In this document: one piece after another, positions 16,814-24,616 of the stretch
How positions within the stretch are numbered: position 1 is the stretch's first letter
Layout: each line of letters starts with the position of its first letter
Source of the DNA: Bacteroidales bacterium UBA4331
Lineage (GTDB): Bacteria; Bacteroidota; Bacteroidia; Bacteroidales; Paludibacteraceae
DNA length: 64,000 nucleotides
Direction of reading: 5' to 3'
Assembly: GCA_002394395.1 (NCBI GenBank)
Contig: DGTR01000004.1
Coordinates: forward strand, 9,837 to 73,836
Notes under the pieces: model-generated
Databases searched by the model: none
Told to the model about the DNA's origin: nothing
Seen by the model: only the letters and a program-made list of their open reading frames with translations
Program-made: the position numbers and the translations under genes

Positions 16814-17935
16814 TTACTTGTCTATTCCTTTCTCCAGAAACTCCGCCAAGTTCACTTTGCGGATTTCAGCGGCGGCATCGTCGGCAGCCACTTTTTTCAT
16901 ATCGTGCGCCACCATGAGTTCAACGAGTTGCTCAAAGCTGGTGCTCTGCGGGTTCCAACCGAGTTCGCGTTTGGCTTTGGAAGGATCGCCTAATAGGTTC
17001 ACCACATCCGTCGGTCTGTAGAAGTCCGGGCTTACCCGAACCACCACATCGCCTTTTGTACATTGTACATTGTCCCCTTGTACATTTGTCACGATTCCCT
17101 TCTCCTCTATTCCTTCGCCTTCCCAGCGCAATTCGATGCCTGCGTGGCGGAAAGCGAGGGTGGCGAACTCGCGTACACTATGTTGTACACCGGTAGCGAT
17201 GACGAAATCTTCGGGTGTCTCGTGCTGCAAGATCAGCCACATGCACTCTACGTAGTCCTTGGCGTACCCCCAGTCGCGCAAGCTATCCAGATTGCCCAGA
17301 TACAGACGATCCTGCTTGCCTTGGGCGATACGTGCGGCAGCGAGGGTGATCTTCCTTGTCACGAACGTCTCTCCGCGGCGCTCGGACTCATGGTTAAAGA
17401 GGATACCCGAGCAGCAGAACATATCATACGCCTCGCGGTACTCCTTGATGATCCAGTAGCCGTAGAGCTTCGCCACCGCGTACGGGCTGTACGGATGGAA
17501 AGGCGTCGTCTCGCTCTGCGGCACTTCCTCTACCTTGCCGTAGAGCTCCGACGTCGATGCCTGGTATATCTTACAAGTCTTCTCCAAATGGTTCGTTCTT
17601 ACCGCCTCTAAGATACGCAGCACACCTACCGCATCCACATCCGCAGTAAACTCCGGTGCGTCAAAACTAACCTGCACGTGGCTCTGCGCTGCCAGATTAT
17701 AAATCTCGTCCGGCTGCACTTTCCCCACTAATTTCACCAACGACATCGAGTCGCTCATGTCTGCGTAATGCAAATGGAAATGCGGCGTGCCCTCCAAATG
17801 CGCTATACGCTCGCGATAATCCACTGAACTGCGACGGATGATGCCGTGAACCTCATACCCCTTGTCCAACAGGAACTCCGACAGATAACTTCCGTCCTGC
17901 CCTGTCACACCGGTAATCAATGCTGTTTTTGTCAT
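16814..17935 (-). CDS. gmd: GDP-mannose 4,6-dehydratase
   Basis: 373 residues from ATG 17935; the longer frame to 17974 lies in the leader. GVTGQDGSYLSEFLL is the NADP site, QASTSELYG and PYSPYAVAKLYGYW carry the catalytic Ser/Thr, Tyr and Lys, and NHESERRGETFVTRKI is a family signature. It makes GDP-4-keto-6-deoxymannose, the substrate of Fcl encoded next. It is the first gene of the exopolysaccharide operon, with a promoter at 18001. A heptamer repeat at 17054-17090 (TTGTACA units) inserts about 12 residues (TNVQGDNVQCTK) into the loop before VRVSPDFYRPTDV, a position where other Gmd proteins are shorter or variable. Confidence 0.95.
   Translation of the reverse strand: MTKTALITGVTGQDGSYLSEFLLDKGYEVHGIIRRSSVDYRERIAHLEGTPHFHLHYADMSDSMSLVKLVGKVQPDEIYNLAAQSHVQVSFDAPEFTADVDAVGVLRILEAVRTNHLEKTCKIYQASTSELYGKVEEVPQSETTPFHPYSPYAVAKLYGYWIIKEYREAYDMFCCSGILFNHESERRGETFVTRKITLAAARIAQGKQDRLYLGNLDSLRDWGYAKDYVECMWLILQHETPEDFVIATGVQHSVREFATLAFRHAGIELRWEGEGIEEKGIVTNVQGDNVQCTKGDVVVRVSPDFYRPTDVVNLLGDPSKAKRELGWNPQSTSFEQLVELMVAHDMKKVAADDAAAEIRKVNLAEFLEKGIDK
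17054..17090. repeat. In-frame heptamer repeat in gmd
   Basis: TTGTACA, TTGTACA, TTGTCCC, CTTGTAC, ATTTGTC. Confidence 0.8.
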
Positions 17936-18000
17936 AGTATTTTTGTTGTTTCTGATACTGTATTTTTGCCTCAATTAATACTTAATTGATAAAAAAGCGT

Positions 18001-18036
18001 GCAAAGGTACAAAAAAATATTGATATACGCAAGCGC
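18001..18036 (-). promoter_or_regulatory. Promoter of the exopolysaccharide operon
   Basis: Minus strand -7 TACCTTTGC (18009-18001) preceded by TTGCGTATATC about 20 bp upstream. It gives a leader of about 60 nt before gmd. Confidence 0.75.
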
Positions 18037-18057
18037 ACGCGCGTTTTTTTCATTTTT

Positions 18058-18091
18058 TCTTGTGTATATCGTTTTTTTGTTATATCTTTGC
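18058..18091 (+). promoter_or_regulatory. Promoter of the rlmD-like gene
   Basis: TTGTGTATATC as -33 region and TATCTTTGC as -7 (18083-18091), 19 bp before the ATG at 18110. Confidence 0.75.
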
Positions 18092-18109
18092 AGCCAAATT
18101 TGGATTAAT

Positions 18110-19633
18110 ATGGGCAAAAAGAAGAATTTACCTGTTTTGGAAAACATCACCATCACCGGCGTGGCAGCGGAAGGGAAAGCCATCGTGAAAATTACGAATG
18201 ACGAATTACGAATGACGAATGAAGAAGGCTCACGCGACAAAGGCATGGTTATTTTCGTGCCGAACTGCGTGCCGGGCGACGTAGTGGACCTGCAGGTGAC
18301 GAAGAAGAAACACAGCTTCATGGAAGCGCGTGTGATACGTATCGTGAAGCCGTCGGAGGTGCGTTGCGAAGCGAAGTGCAAGCATTTCGGCGTGTGCGGC
18401 GGTTGCAAATGGCAGATCCTGCCGTACGAGGAGCAGCTCAAATACAAGCAACAACAGATCGTCGATAACCTGACACGCATCGGGAAAATCGAGTTGCCGG
18501 AGATAAGCCCTATCTTAGGCTCCAAACATATCTACGAGTACCGCAACAAACTCGAGTTCACTTGTGCTGACCGAAAATGGCTTCCATGGGAGGTGATTGA
18601 GGCCGCCGGAGGATTAGACAAGATCGACCCCACGTACGGTCTTGGGTTTCATATACCGGGGGCGTTTGACAAGGTGCTGGATATCGAGGAATGTCACCTC
18701 ATGCCGGATATCAACAACCGGATCCGTAACTCCATACGCACTTATGCACGCGAGCACGGGCTGACCTTCTATAACGAACACACGCACGAGGGACTGCTTA
18801 GGACGCTGATTATCCGAAACAACCACAAAGGCGAGTTGATGCTGATTGTCTCCTTTGGAGAGAGAGTCGAGAGTCAAGAGTCAAGAGTCAAGAGTTTTTT
18901 GGAGTACCTGCATCAGGAGTTCCCAGAGATTGTCTCGCTGCTATACGTCGAGAACACGAAATATAACGACACCATCGGTGACCTCGAGGTACACGTGTAT
19001 TTCGGTCAGGATCATATCTACGAGGAGATGGAGGGTCTGCGGTTCAAAGTAGGTCCGAAATCCTTCTACCAGACGAATACTGAGCAGGCGTACGAGTTGT
19101 ACAAAGTAGCCCGGGAGATGGCGTTTGAGAACCTTCAAACACTATCAAACCAAGCCGAAGGCTCAAACACACAAACAGAGGCTAAGCCCTTGGTGTACGA
19201 CCTCTATACGGGTACGGGGACGATTGCCAATTTTGTGGCGAAGCAGGCTCGGCAAGTCATCGGCATTGAGTACGTTCCGGAAGCCATCGAGGACGCGAAA
19301 GTGAACTCGAAGATCAACGGCATCGACAACACCCTCTTCTTCGCGGGGGACATGAAGGATATTTTAAACGATGCTTTCGTGGCAAAATACGGCCGTCCGG
19401 ACGTCATCATCACCGACCCACCCCGGGCTGGCATGCATGAAGACGTGATTGATGTGATCCTAAAGGCGGAACCGAAGCGGATCGTCTATGTCAGCTGCAA
19501 CCCCGCGACGCAAGCACGGGACTTGCAACTGTTAGACCCCAAATACCGCGTGACGAAGGTGCAACCGGTAGATATGTTCCCCCATACGCAGCATGTAGAG
19601 AACGTCGTGCAGCTGGTGCTACGCACCGTTTAA
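18110..19633 (+). CDS. rlmD: RumA/RlmD-type 23S rRNA (uracil-C5) methyltransferase
   Basis: 507 residues from ATG 18110, after the promoter; the frame is open upstream but across the promoter. An N-terminal TRAM domain is followed by an iron-sulfur motif CKHFGVCGGCKW, the SAM site LYTGTGTIANFVA, ITDPPRAGMHEDV, and the catalytic motif VYVSCNPATQARDL. It methylates C5 of a uridine in 23S rRNA; whether the site is U1939 or another cannot be told. Three short repeats are translated in frame: 18190-18225 (ATTACGA/ATGACGA) in the TRAM loop, 18859-18894 (GAGAGTC/AAGAGTC) and 19135-19175 around a small hairpin. All fall in variable loops, which makes the protein longer than usual. Confidence 0.9.
   Translation: MGKKKNLPVLENITITGVAAEGKAIVKITNDELRMTNEEGSRDKGMVIFVPNCVPGDVVDLQVTKKKHSFMEARVIRIVKPSEVRCEAKCKHFGVCGGCKWQILPYEEQLKYKQQQIVDNLTRIGKIELPEISPILGSKHIYEYRNKLEFTCADRKWLPWEVIEAAGGLDKIDPTYGLGFHIPGAFDKVLDIEECHLMPDINNRIRNSIRTYAREHGLTFYNEHTHEGLLRTLIIRNNHKGELMLIVSFGERVESQESRVKSFLEYLHQEFPEIVSLLYVENTKYNDTIGDLEVHVYFGQDHIYEEMEGLRFKVGPKSFYQTNTEQAYELYKVAREMAFENLQTLSNQAEGSNTQTEAKPLVYDLYTGTGTIANFVAKQARQVIGIEYVPEAIEDAKVNSKINGIDNTLFFAGDMKDILNDAFVAKYGRPDVIITDPPRAGMHEDVIDVILKAEPKRIVYVSCNPATQARDLQLLDPKYRVTKVQPVDMFPHTQHVENVVQLVLRTV
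18190..18225. repeat. In-frame heptamer repeat in the rlmD-like gene, copy 1
   Basis: ATTACGA, ATGACGA, ATTACGA, ATGACGA, ATG; translated TNDELRMTNEE. Confidence 0.85.
18859..18894. repeat. In-frame heptamer repeat in the rlmD-like gene, copy 2
   Basis: GAGAGTC, GAGAGTC, AAGAGTC, AAGAGTC, AAGAG; translated ERVESQESRVK. Confidence 0.85.
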
Positions 19634-19642
19634 AGGGTTTAT

Positions 19643-21052
19643 ATGATTTCGTTACTGATTTTATTACATATCTATTTTGTCTCGTTCACGGACAAGCCTC
19701 AGAAGAGTGCTCCTGCGCTGTCGCCCAGGGCGGTAGCGCAACGGGCTCAATGGGGTATCCCGACGGACGAGAGAGATTATCCTGTTTGTACGCTTTATAA
19801 AGACAGCCTGAGGAAGATGGGCGTACGAATCCATCATGAGAGCCGGTGGTTCAACGGGGTAACCTGCGAGATGAAGGAAGAGACGGCACAGGCGGTGCTG
19901 CGCTTGCGCTTCGTCGATGGCATTGAGATGACTCGAGACAGTACGAATATGCCCAAGCAAAACGCCCCCGGCAGACAGAAATGGGAAACCGAAGAGTACT
20001 TTGCCGCCGAAGGGTCCGATCCGCTCATGAGCGACAAACAGCAGGAGGTGTATAACCTGCTGCCGCTGCACGAGGCGGGATACCACGGACAAGGCATTCT
20101 GATGGCGGTCTGCGACGGGGGATTTTATAACGCCGACAAACTCTCCTGTTTCCGTGACAGCCTGCGATTAGGCCATTTCGACTTCACGGACGACAAGGGT
20201 GATTTCTTCGGTTCGACAGGGACTCACGGCACGGATTGTCTGAGCGCTATCACCGGCATCTCCGAAGGCTATCATGGCGCTGCGACGCAAGCAAAATACT
20301 ACCTCATGCGGTCGGAGGAATACGCGACAGAAAGCCCTAAAGAGATGGATAACCTCGTAGCGGCATTAGAGAAAGCCGATTCGTTAGGCGTGAATATCTT
20401 CTCCGTTTCTTTGGGCTACAGCCAATTTGACAATACCGAATGGACTTTGCCCAAGAGTGCTTTGGACGGCCAGACGACGCGGGCGAGCATGGCGGCGACG
20501 ATAGCGGCAAGGAAAGGGATGTTGGTGTGTGCGGCCGCGGGGAACGAAGGCGGCAAGCCCTGGCAGACCATCTCCGTGCCGGCAGACGCAGACAGCATCC
20601 TCACCGTGGGCGCCGTAGATACCTTACGGACGATAGGTTCGTTCTCCAGCCATGGTCCTTCTGCGGACGGCAGAGTGAAGCCGGAAGTCTGCGCCGTGGG
20701 GGTTCAGGCAGCGTTGATCAACCCGGACGGAGTGATTATCCACAGTAACGGAACGAGTTTTGCAACGCCTTTGTTGGCGGGTCTCGCCGCTTGTCTATGG
20801 TCTGCTTTTCCTGCCGAGAACGCCATGCAGATCCGCGAGCGCATCCTTCGTTCGGCAGACCGCTACTCCACTCCGGACACACAACAATACGGATACGGCA
20901 TCCCCGACGCGTGGGTCGCTTATACGATGGATATGACGCCAGTAGAGACGATCTACGAAGAAGAGCCACCTCGCAAGCTCCTTCGGGGCGAGCAGATCTT
21001 GATTCTTCGCCACGGGCATGTGTATAACTTAGCGGGTCAGCGTGTCGAGTAA
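19643..21052 (+). CDS. Secreted subtilase (S8 family serine protease)
   Basis: 469 residues, starting 9 bp after the rlmD-like stop. A short hydrophobic signal (MISLLILLHIYFVSF) and a propeptide-like region of about 130 residues precede the catalytic domain. The triad is visible: Asp in AVCDGGF (about 157), His in TGTHGTDC (about 195), Ser in NGTSFATPLLAG (about 375); the oxyanion Asn is in AAAGNEGG. The protease probably acts outside the cell or on its surface. The C-terminus has the tail LLRGEQILILRHGHVYNLAG, the same type as in the two B12-locus proteins, which may be a sorting signal. The substrate is unknown. Confidence 0.88.
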   Translation: MISLLILLHIYFVSFTDKPQKSAPALSPRAVAQRAQWGIPTDERDYPVCTLYKDSLRKMGVRIHHESRWFNGVTCEMKEETAQAVLRLRFVDGIEMTRDSTNMPKQNAPGRQKWETEEYFAAEGSDPLMSDKQQEVYNLLPLHEAGYHGQGILMAVCDGGFYNADKLSCFRDSLRLGHFDFTDDKGDFFGSTGTHGTDCLSAITGISEGYHGAATQAKYYLMRSEEYATESPKEMDNLVAALEKADSLGVNIFSVSLGYSQFDNTEWTLPKSALDGQTTRASMAATIAARKGMLVCAAAGNEGGKPWQTISVPADADSILTVGAVDTLRTIGSFSSHGPSADGRVKPEVCAVGVQAALINPDGVIIHSNGTSFATPLLAGLAACLWSAFPAENAMQIRERILRSADRYSTPDTQQYGYGIPDAWVAYTMDMTPVETIYEEEPPRKLLRGEQILILRHGHVYNLAGQRVE

Positions 21053-21059
21053 GGGGCAC

Positions 21060-21176
21060 AAAAAAGGCAGGCTCACTACATCGCACCGCTACAACCTCCT
21101 ACCCTTGCTCCGGTCAAGGCCTGGGGGAGTTCAGAGGGAGCTGGTCGTATAGCACCTGCCTATGTCTGAATTTCAA
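21060..21176 (-). ncRNA. ffs: Small signal recognition particle RNA
   Basis: On the minus strand the transcript begins near 21178, folds into one long hairpin closed by GGCAGG (21160-21155) and CCTGCC (21071-21066), and ends in a run of T. Its tip has the SRP domain IV pattern: CCCAGG on the 5' side and AGCAAGGG on the 3' side of a loop CCTTGACCGG, matching the symmetric CAGG/AGCA internal loop bound by Ffh. The apical loop is larger than the usual GNRA-type tetraloop. A strong promoter stands directly before it. No protein frame is plausible here. Confidence 0.8.
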
Positions 21177-21184
21177 AACCGGCT

Positions 21185-21219
21185 GCAAAGGTACAACAAA
21201 AAATCGACATACGCAAATA
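21185..21219 (-). promoter_or_regulatory. Promoter of the SRP RNA
   Basis: Minus strand -7 TACCTTTGC (21193-21185) with TTTGCGTATGTCG about 20 bp upstream. Confidence 0.75.
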
Positions 21220-21254
21220 AATTTGCAAAATTTACGGATTTTTAGGCAAAAAAG

Positions 21255-22637
21255 ATGCTGGAAGAGTTCATTATAGGACGGATACGGGCGGAATTGCCGT
21301 TTGAGCCGAACGCGGAGAAGGAGGGGCTGCTGAAGGCCTTAAGCTCCTTTATCATCTCGCGCGACGCACGGAAGGCCTTTGTCTTACGGGGTTACGCAGG
21401 AACGGGCAAGACGAGCGTCATGAGCGCGTTGGTACGGGCGTTGGAGGGTCTCAAGCAACCTTGTATCCTACTCGCTCCTACCGGCCGGGCGGCAAAAGTA
21501 CTGAGCAAATATTCCGGCAAGCAGGCGTACACCATCCATAAGAAGATCTACCGTCAGAACCAGCTGGGCGTGGAGGCGTTCTCGCTGAGCGATAACCTGC
21601 ATACGCGGACGTTGTTCATCGTCGATGAGGCATCGATGCTCTCCGGTCAGCGCGACAACGGGGTTTTCGGCAGCGGGTGTCTCTTAGACGACCTCGTGCG
21701 GTACGTGTATAACGACAAGGGATGCAGCCTGCTCTTGGTCGGCGATAACGCCCAGCTACCACCGGTAGGCAGCACGCAGAGTCCGGCGCTCGAGCCTGAC
21801 TATATGGCGAGCAGCTATCAATTGTCAGTATTCAGTTTTCAGCTCAGAGAGGTAGCGAGGCAGGCCTTGGACAGCGGGATCCTGTCGCAGGCGACGAGGA
21901 TAAGGGACGGTGCAATAACCATTCAGCCGAACGGGAAGGACGTCATCAAGGTGAAGGGCGAGGAGGCGATTGAGACCATCGAGGCGAGTTGGCGGGACGT
22001 GGGCGCCGAAGAGACGCTCATCATCGCCCGCAGCAACAAGATGACTAACCTTTATAATCAGGGCGTGCGGGCACGCGTGTTATGGAAAGAGGAGGACTTG
22101 TCCAACGGCGACAGGTTGATGGTGACGAAAAACAACTACTTCTGGACGAAGGGATACGAGAACTTAGAGTTTCTCGCCAACGGTGATATGTTTGCCGTCG
22201 AGCGTCTGTACAACCGCCATGAGCTATACGGTTTTGAGTTCGCCCGTGCGTCGCTGAGGTCGGTCGATTACGACTGGGAGATCGACGCGCTTATATGGCT
22301 CGATACGCTGACGACCGACAGTCCCGAAGCGAACTACGGTCTGCAGAAAGAGCTATTCAGCCGCATCGCGGAGGACTATCCGGAGATCCGCAACAAGAAA
22401 GAACTCGTCAAGAAGATCTACGAAAGCGAGTATTACAACGCCTTACAGGTACGTTTTGCGTACTGCGTGACCTGCCATAAAGCGCAGGGCGGACAGTGGA
22501 AGCACGTCTATATCGACACCAGCGGAATCGGCGAAGACGAAGCGCGCATGAGCGACCCGATAGAACGGCAGGAATACATGCGATGGCTGTACACCGCCGT
22601 CACCCGAGCTACCGAAAAAATCTATATTTTGCGATAA
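21255..22637 (+). CDS. RecD-like ATP-dependent DNA helicase (superfamily 1)
   Basis: 460 residues. Walker A LRGYAGTGKTSVMSAL near 45, APTGRAAKVL (motif Ia), LFIVDEASML (motif II), LLVGDNAQLPPVGS (motif III), LREVARQ (motif IV region) and CVTCHKAQGGQWKHV plus YTAVTRATEKIYIL at the C-terminus (motifs V and VI). This is the RecD2/Dda-like 5'-3' helicase type; at 460 residues it is shorter than RecD2. A role in recombination or repair is inferred. A heptamer-like repeat at 21813-21848 (TCAATTG/TCAGTAT/TCAGTTT) is translated SSYQLSVFSFQ just before LREVARQ. Confidence 0.85.
   Translation: MLEEFIIGRIRAELPFEPNAEKEGLLKALSSFIISRDARKAFVLRGYAGTGKTSVMSALVRALEGLKQPCILLAPTGRAAKVLSKYSGKQAYTIHKKIYRQNQLGVEAFSLSDNLHTRTLFIVDEASMLSGQRDNGVFGSGCLLDDLVRYVYNDKGCSLLLVGDNAQLPPVGSTQSPALEPDYMASSYQLSVFSFQLREVARQALDSGILSQATRIRDGAITIQPNGKDVIKVKGEEAIETIEASWRDVGAEETLIIARSNKMTNLYNQGVRARVLWKEEDLSNGDRLMVTKNNYFWTKGYENLEFLANGDMFAVERLYNRHELYGFEFARASLRSVDYDWEIDALIWLDTLTTDSPEANYGLQKELFSRIAEDYPEIRNKKELVKKIYESEYYNALQVRFAYCVTCHKAQGGQWKHVYIDTSGIGEDEARMSDPIERQEYMRWLYTAVTRATEKIYILR
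21813..21848. repeat. In-frame heptamer-like repeat in the helicase gene
   Basis: TATCAAT, TGTCAGT, ATTCAGT, TTTCAGC units. Confidence 0.7.
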
Positions 22638-22660
22638 AATAGCAAATAAATGCTTTTTTA

Positions 22661-22693
22661 CTTGCGTATATAGATTTTTTTTTGTAATTTTGC
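22661..22693 (+). promoter_or_regulatory. Promoter of the 22720 lipoprotein gene
   Basis: TTGCGTATATAG as -33 region and TAATTTTGC at 22685-22693. Confidence 0.75.
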
Positions 22694-22719
22694 AGGCGCA
22701 AACAAAATCTATACATATT

Positions 22720-24603
22720 ATGAGTTTTAAACATCTTCATGCATTTATTGCGATTATGGCTGTCTGCGTGTTTGCCGGTTGTCATTCTGAGATCGATCTG
22801 ACAAACATTGACAAGAAAGCTGAAATTGAAATGGGTCTTGCGCTGCCTATCGGTAGCGTTCATGCGACCATTAGAGATTTCTTCGGAAGTGGTGTTGACA
22901 AATTCTACGTGGACACAGTAGGTAACCAGGGTGTCATCACGTGGAAAGACACATTCAAGATTGCCCGTAACTTCCACCAGGTAGATCTGGCAAAGTACAT
23001 CTCCGAGAAAGAGCTGTCGCTGAACGTCTATGATCATATCCCGGCAGTAGTCATGATCGGTACCAACAAACGCGTTATCGGAACTGGTGACCCTTATACT
23101 CTGGACTTCGACATGCCGCTGAAGCTCACCGGTATCAACCACCCGGACTCGTTAGCCAAAGAGCGTCTGGATAGTGCGCTCATTGAGATTGCCAGTTTCA
23201 GTTCCATCATCAGTCAGAACAACCTGCCGCTTAAATGGGAGTGGATTGATAGTGTGACGCTGGATCTGGGCGAACAGATTCATCGTCCAGCGAGAAATAC
23301 AATGGTGGTATACGATAAATACGTAGATAACTATGGTTACGATCAAACCATCCCGACGAAGGTAGATAATTTCACCATCAATCTGATGAAGAAAAACAGC
23401 GCTGGCCAATATATAGTGGGACAGGTGGTGGATTCCTGTAATTTCACGATTCACTTCACTTTCACTATTCCGAAAGACACCATCGTAGAGATCCCGAAGG
23501 ATGCTGGATTTAACTATAAGTTAGGTGTAAAATTCATCGACTATGCAGCTATCTGGGGTAAGTTCATCCGCTCCAAAGAAATGTACGATGAATCCGTTAT
23601 TGACCTTAGCGAGAGCTGGGGAGCGTTGGATTTCATCTCCAAATGGAGTGTACCCTTTGCCGAGCCGAAGATCAACATGTCCATTGTAACGCGCGTAGCC
23701 GGCGCTTTGAAGGTCGATGGCGAATACTTATACTCGGTAGATGCATTTGGCCAAAAGCATTATGCTTCATTCCTTCGTGGGGATCAGACATTCCCTGATT
23801 TCCCAAAACAGTTTGAGAAGGGAGAATACTTGGACCCGACACATAGTATTATCGGAGATTCAACAATTAACATGAAGATTAATTTCGATAAGGATCCAAC
23901 ACGTGGACATATCGATCAGCTCTTCCAAGGGATGCCCCAGAAATTAGGCTATAAGTTCAACTTGGACTTTACTTACGGAGGTTCTTACCCTGATCAGATA
24001 CGTATCACCCCGAATACGGCTATCCGTATCGATGCCGAATGCATTCTACCGTTCATCTTCAACCAGGGTCTGGCAATGAAATATGTTGATACTATTCGCA
24101 ATGTGAACTTGACCCAATATAGTATAGAATCGATGATCGATAGTGTGAAGATGATTGATACGGTGAAAGCTACAGACGTAGTGCTCTTCTTGAAGGCACA
24201 TAACTCTATACCTTTGGACGTATATGCTTCCATGCGTTGCTTGGATTCGCTCGGTAATATCATCAAAGATCCGATTGATTCCACGAAACCGTTGATGCTC
24301 TTCCCGCAAGATACCATCACGCTGAAAGCTCCTAATTATGTAAAAAGTGGTGGTACATGGAACAATACTCCCGGCGAGACGGTTATTACCGCCCGGTTGA
24401 GTAAGAAACAGTTAGATATGCTGCCTCAGATCAAGAGTATTCATTATGATGCACGCATCGATGACAAGTCTTTGGACGACGCCTATAGCAAGGGTATGAG
24501 CAACATCCGCATTACGGATGATCAGGGCATTACTCTCAAGATCGGAGTAACGGCTCATGTAGATGCTATCTTTGATTTGAATGTAGAAGACAATAAAAAA
24601 TAA
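22720..24603 (+). CDS. Large lipoprotein of unknown function
   Basis: 627 residues from ATG 22720, 27 bp after the -7 box. Signal peptide with a lipobox (MAVCVFAGC, Cys near 20). The rest is mostly beta-rich with repeated patterns of the type DSVTLDLGEQI, VDSCNFTIHF and IDSTKPLMLFPQDTITLKAPN. I do not recognise a catalytic motif or named family. It is followed after 13 bp by the OmpA-like DUF5723 gene, so the two are probably co-transcribed and may work together at the outer membrane; that is inference from spacing only. Confidence 0.7.
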   Translation: MSFKHLHAFIAIMAVCVFAGCHSEIDLTNIDKKAEIEMGLALPIGSVHATIRDFFGSGVDKFYVDTVGNQGVITWKDTFKIARNFHQVDLAKYISEKELSLNVYDHIPAVVMIGTNKRVIGTGDPYTLDFDMPLKLTGINHPDSLAKERLDSALIEIASFSSIISQNNLPLKWEWIDSVTLDLGEQIHRPARNTMVVYDKYVDNYGYDQTIPTKVDNFTINLMKKNSAGQYIVGQVVDSCNFTIHFTFTIPKDTIVEIPKDAGFNYKLGVKFIDYAAIWGKFIRSKEMYDESVIDLSESWGALDFISKWSVPFAEPKINMSIVTRVAGALKVDGEYLYSVDAFGQKHYASFLRGDQTFPDFPKQFEKGEYLDPTHSIIGDSTINMKINFDKDPTRGHIDQLFQGMPQKLGYKFNLDFTYGGSYPDQIRITPNTAIRIDAECILPFIFNQGLAMKYVDTIRNVNLTQYSIESMIDSVKMIDTVKATDVVLFLKAHNSIPLDVYASMRCLDSLGNIIKDPIDSTKPLMLFPQDTITLKAPNYVKSGGTWNNTPGETVITARLSKKQLDMLPQIKSIHYDARIDDKSLDDAYSKGMSNIRITDDQGITLKIGVTAHVDAIFDLNVEDNKK

Positions 24604-24616
24604 GGAGGGCTGAACT

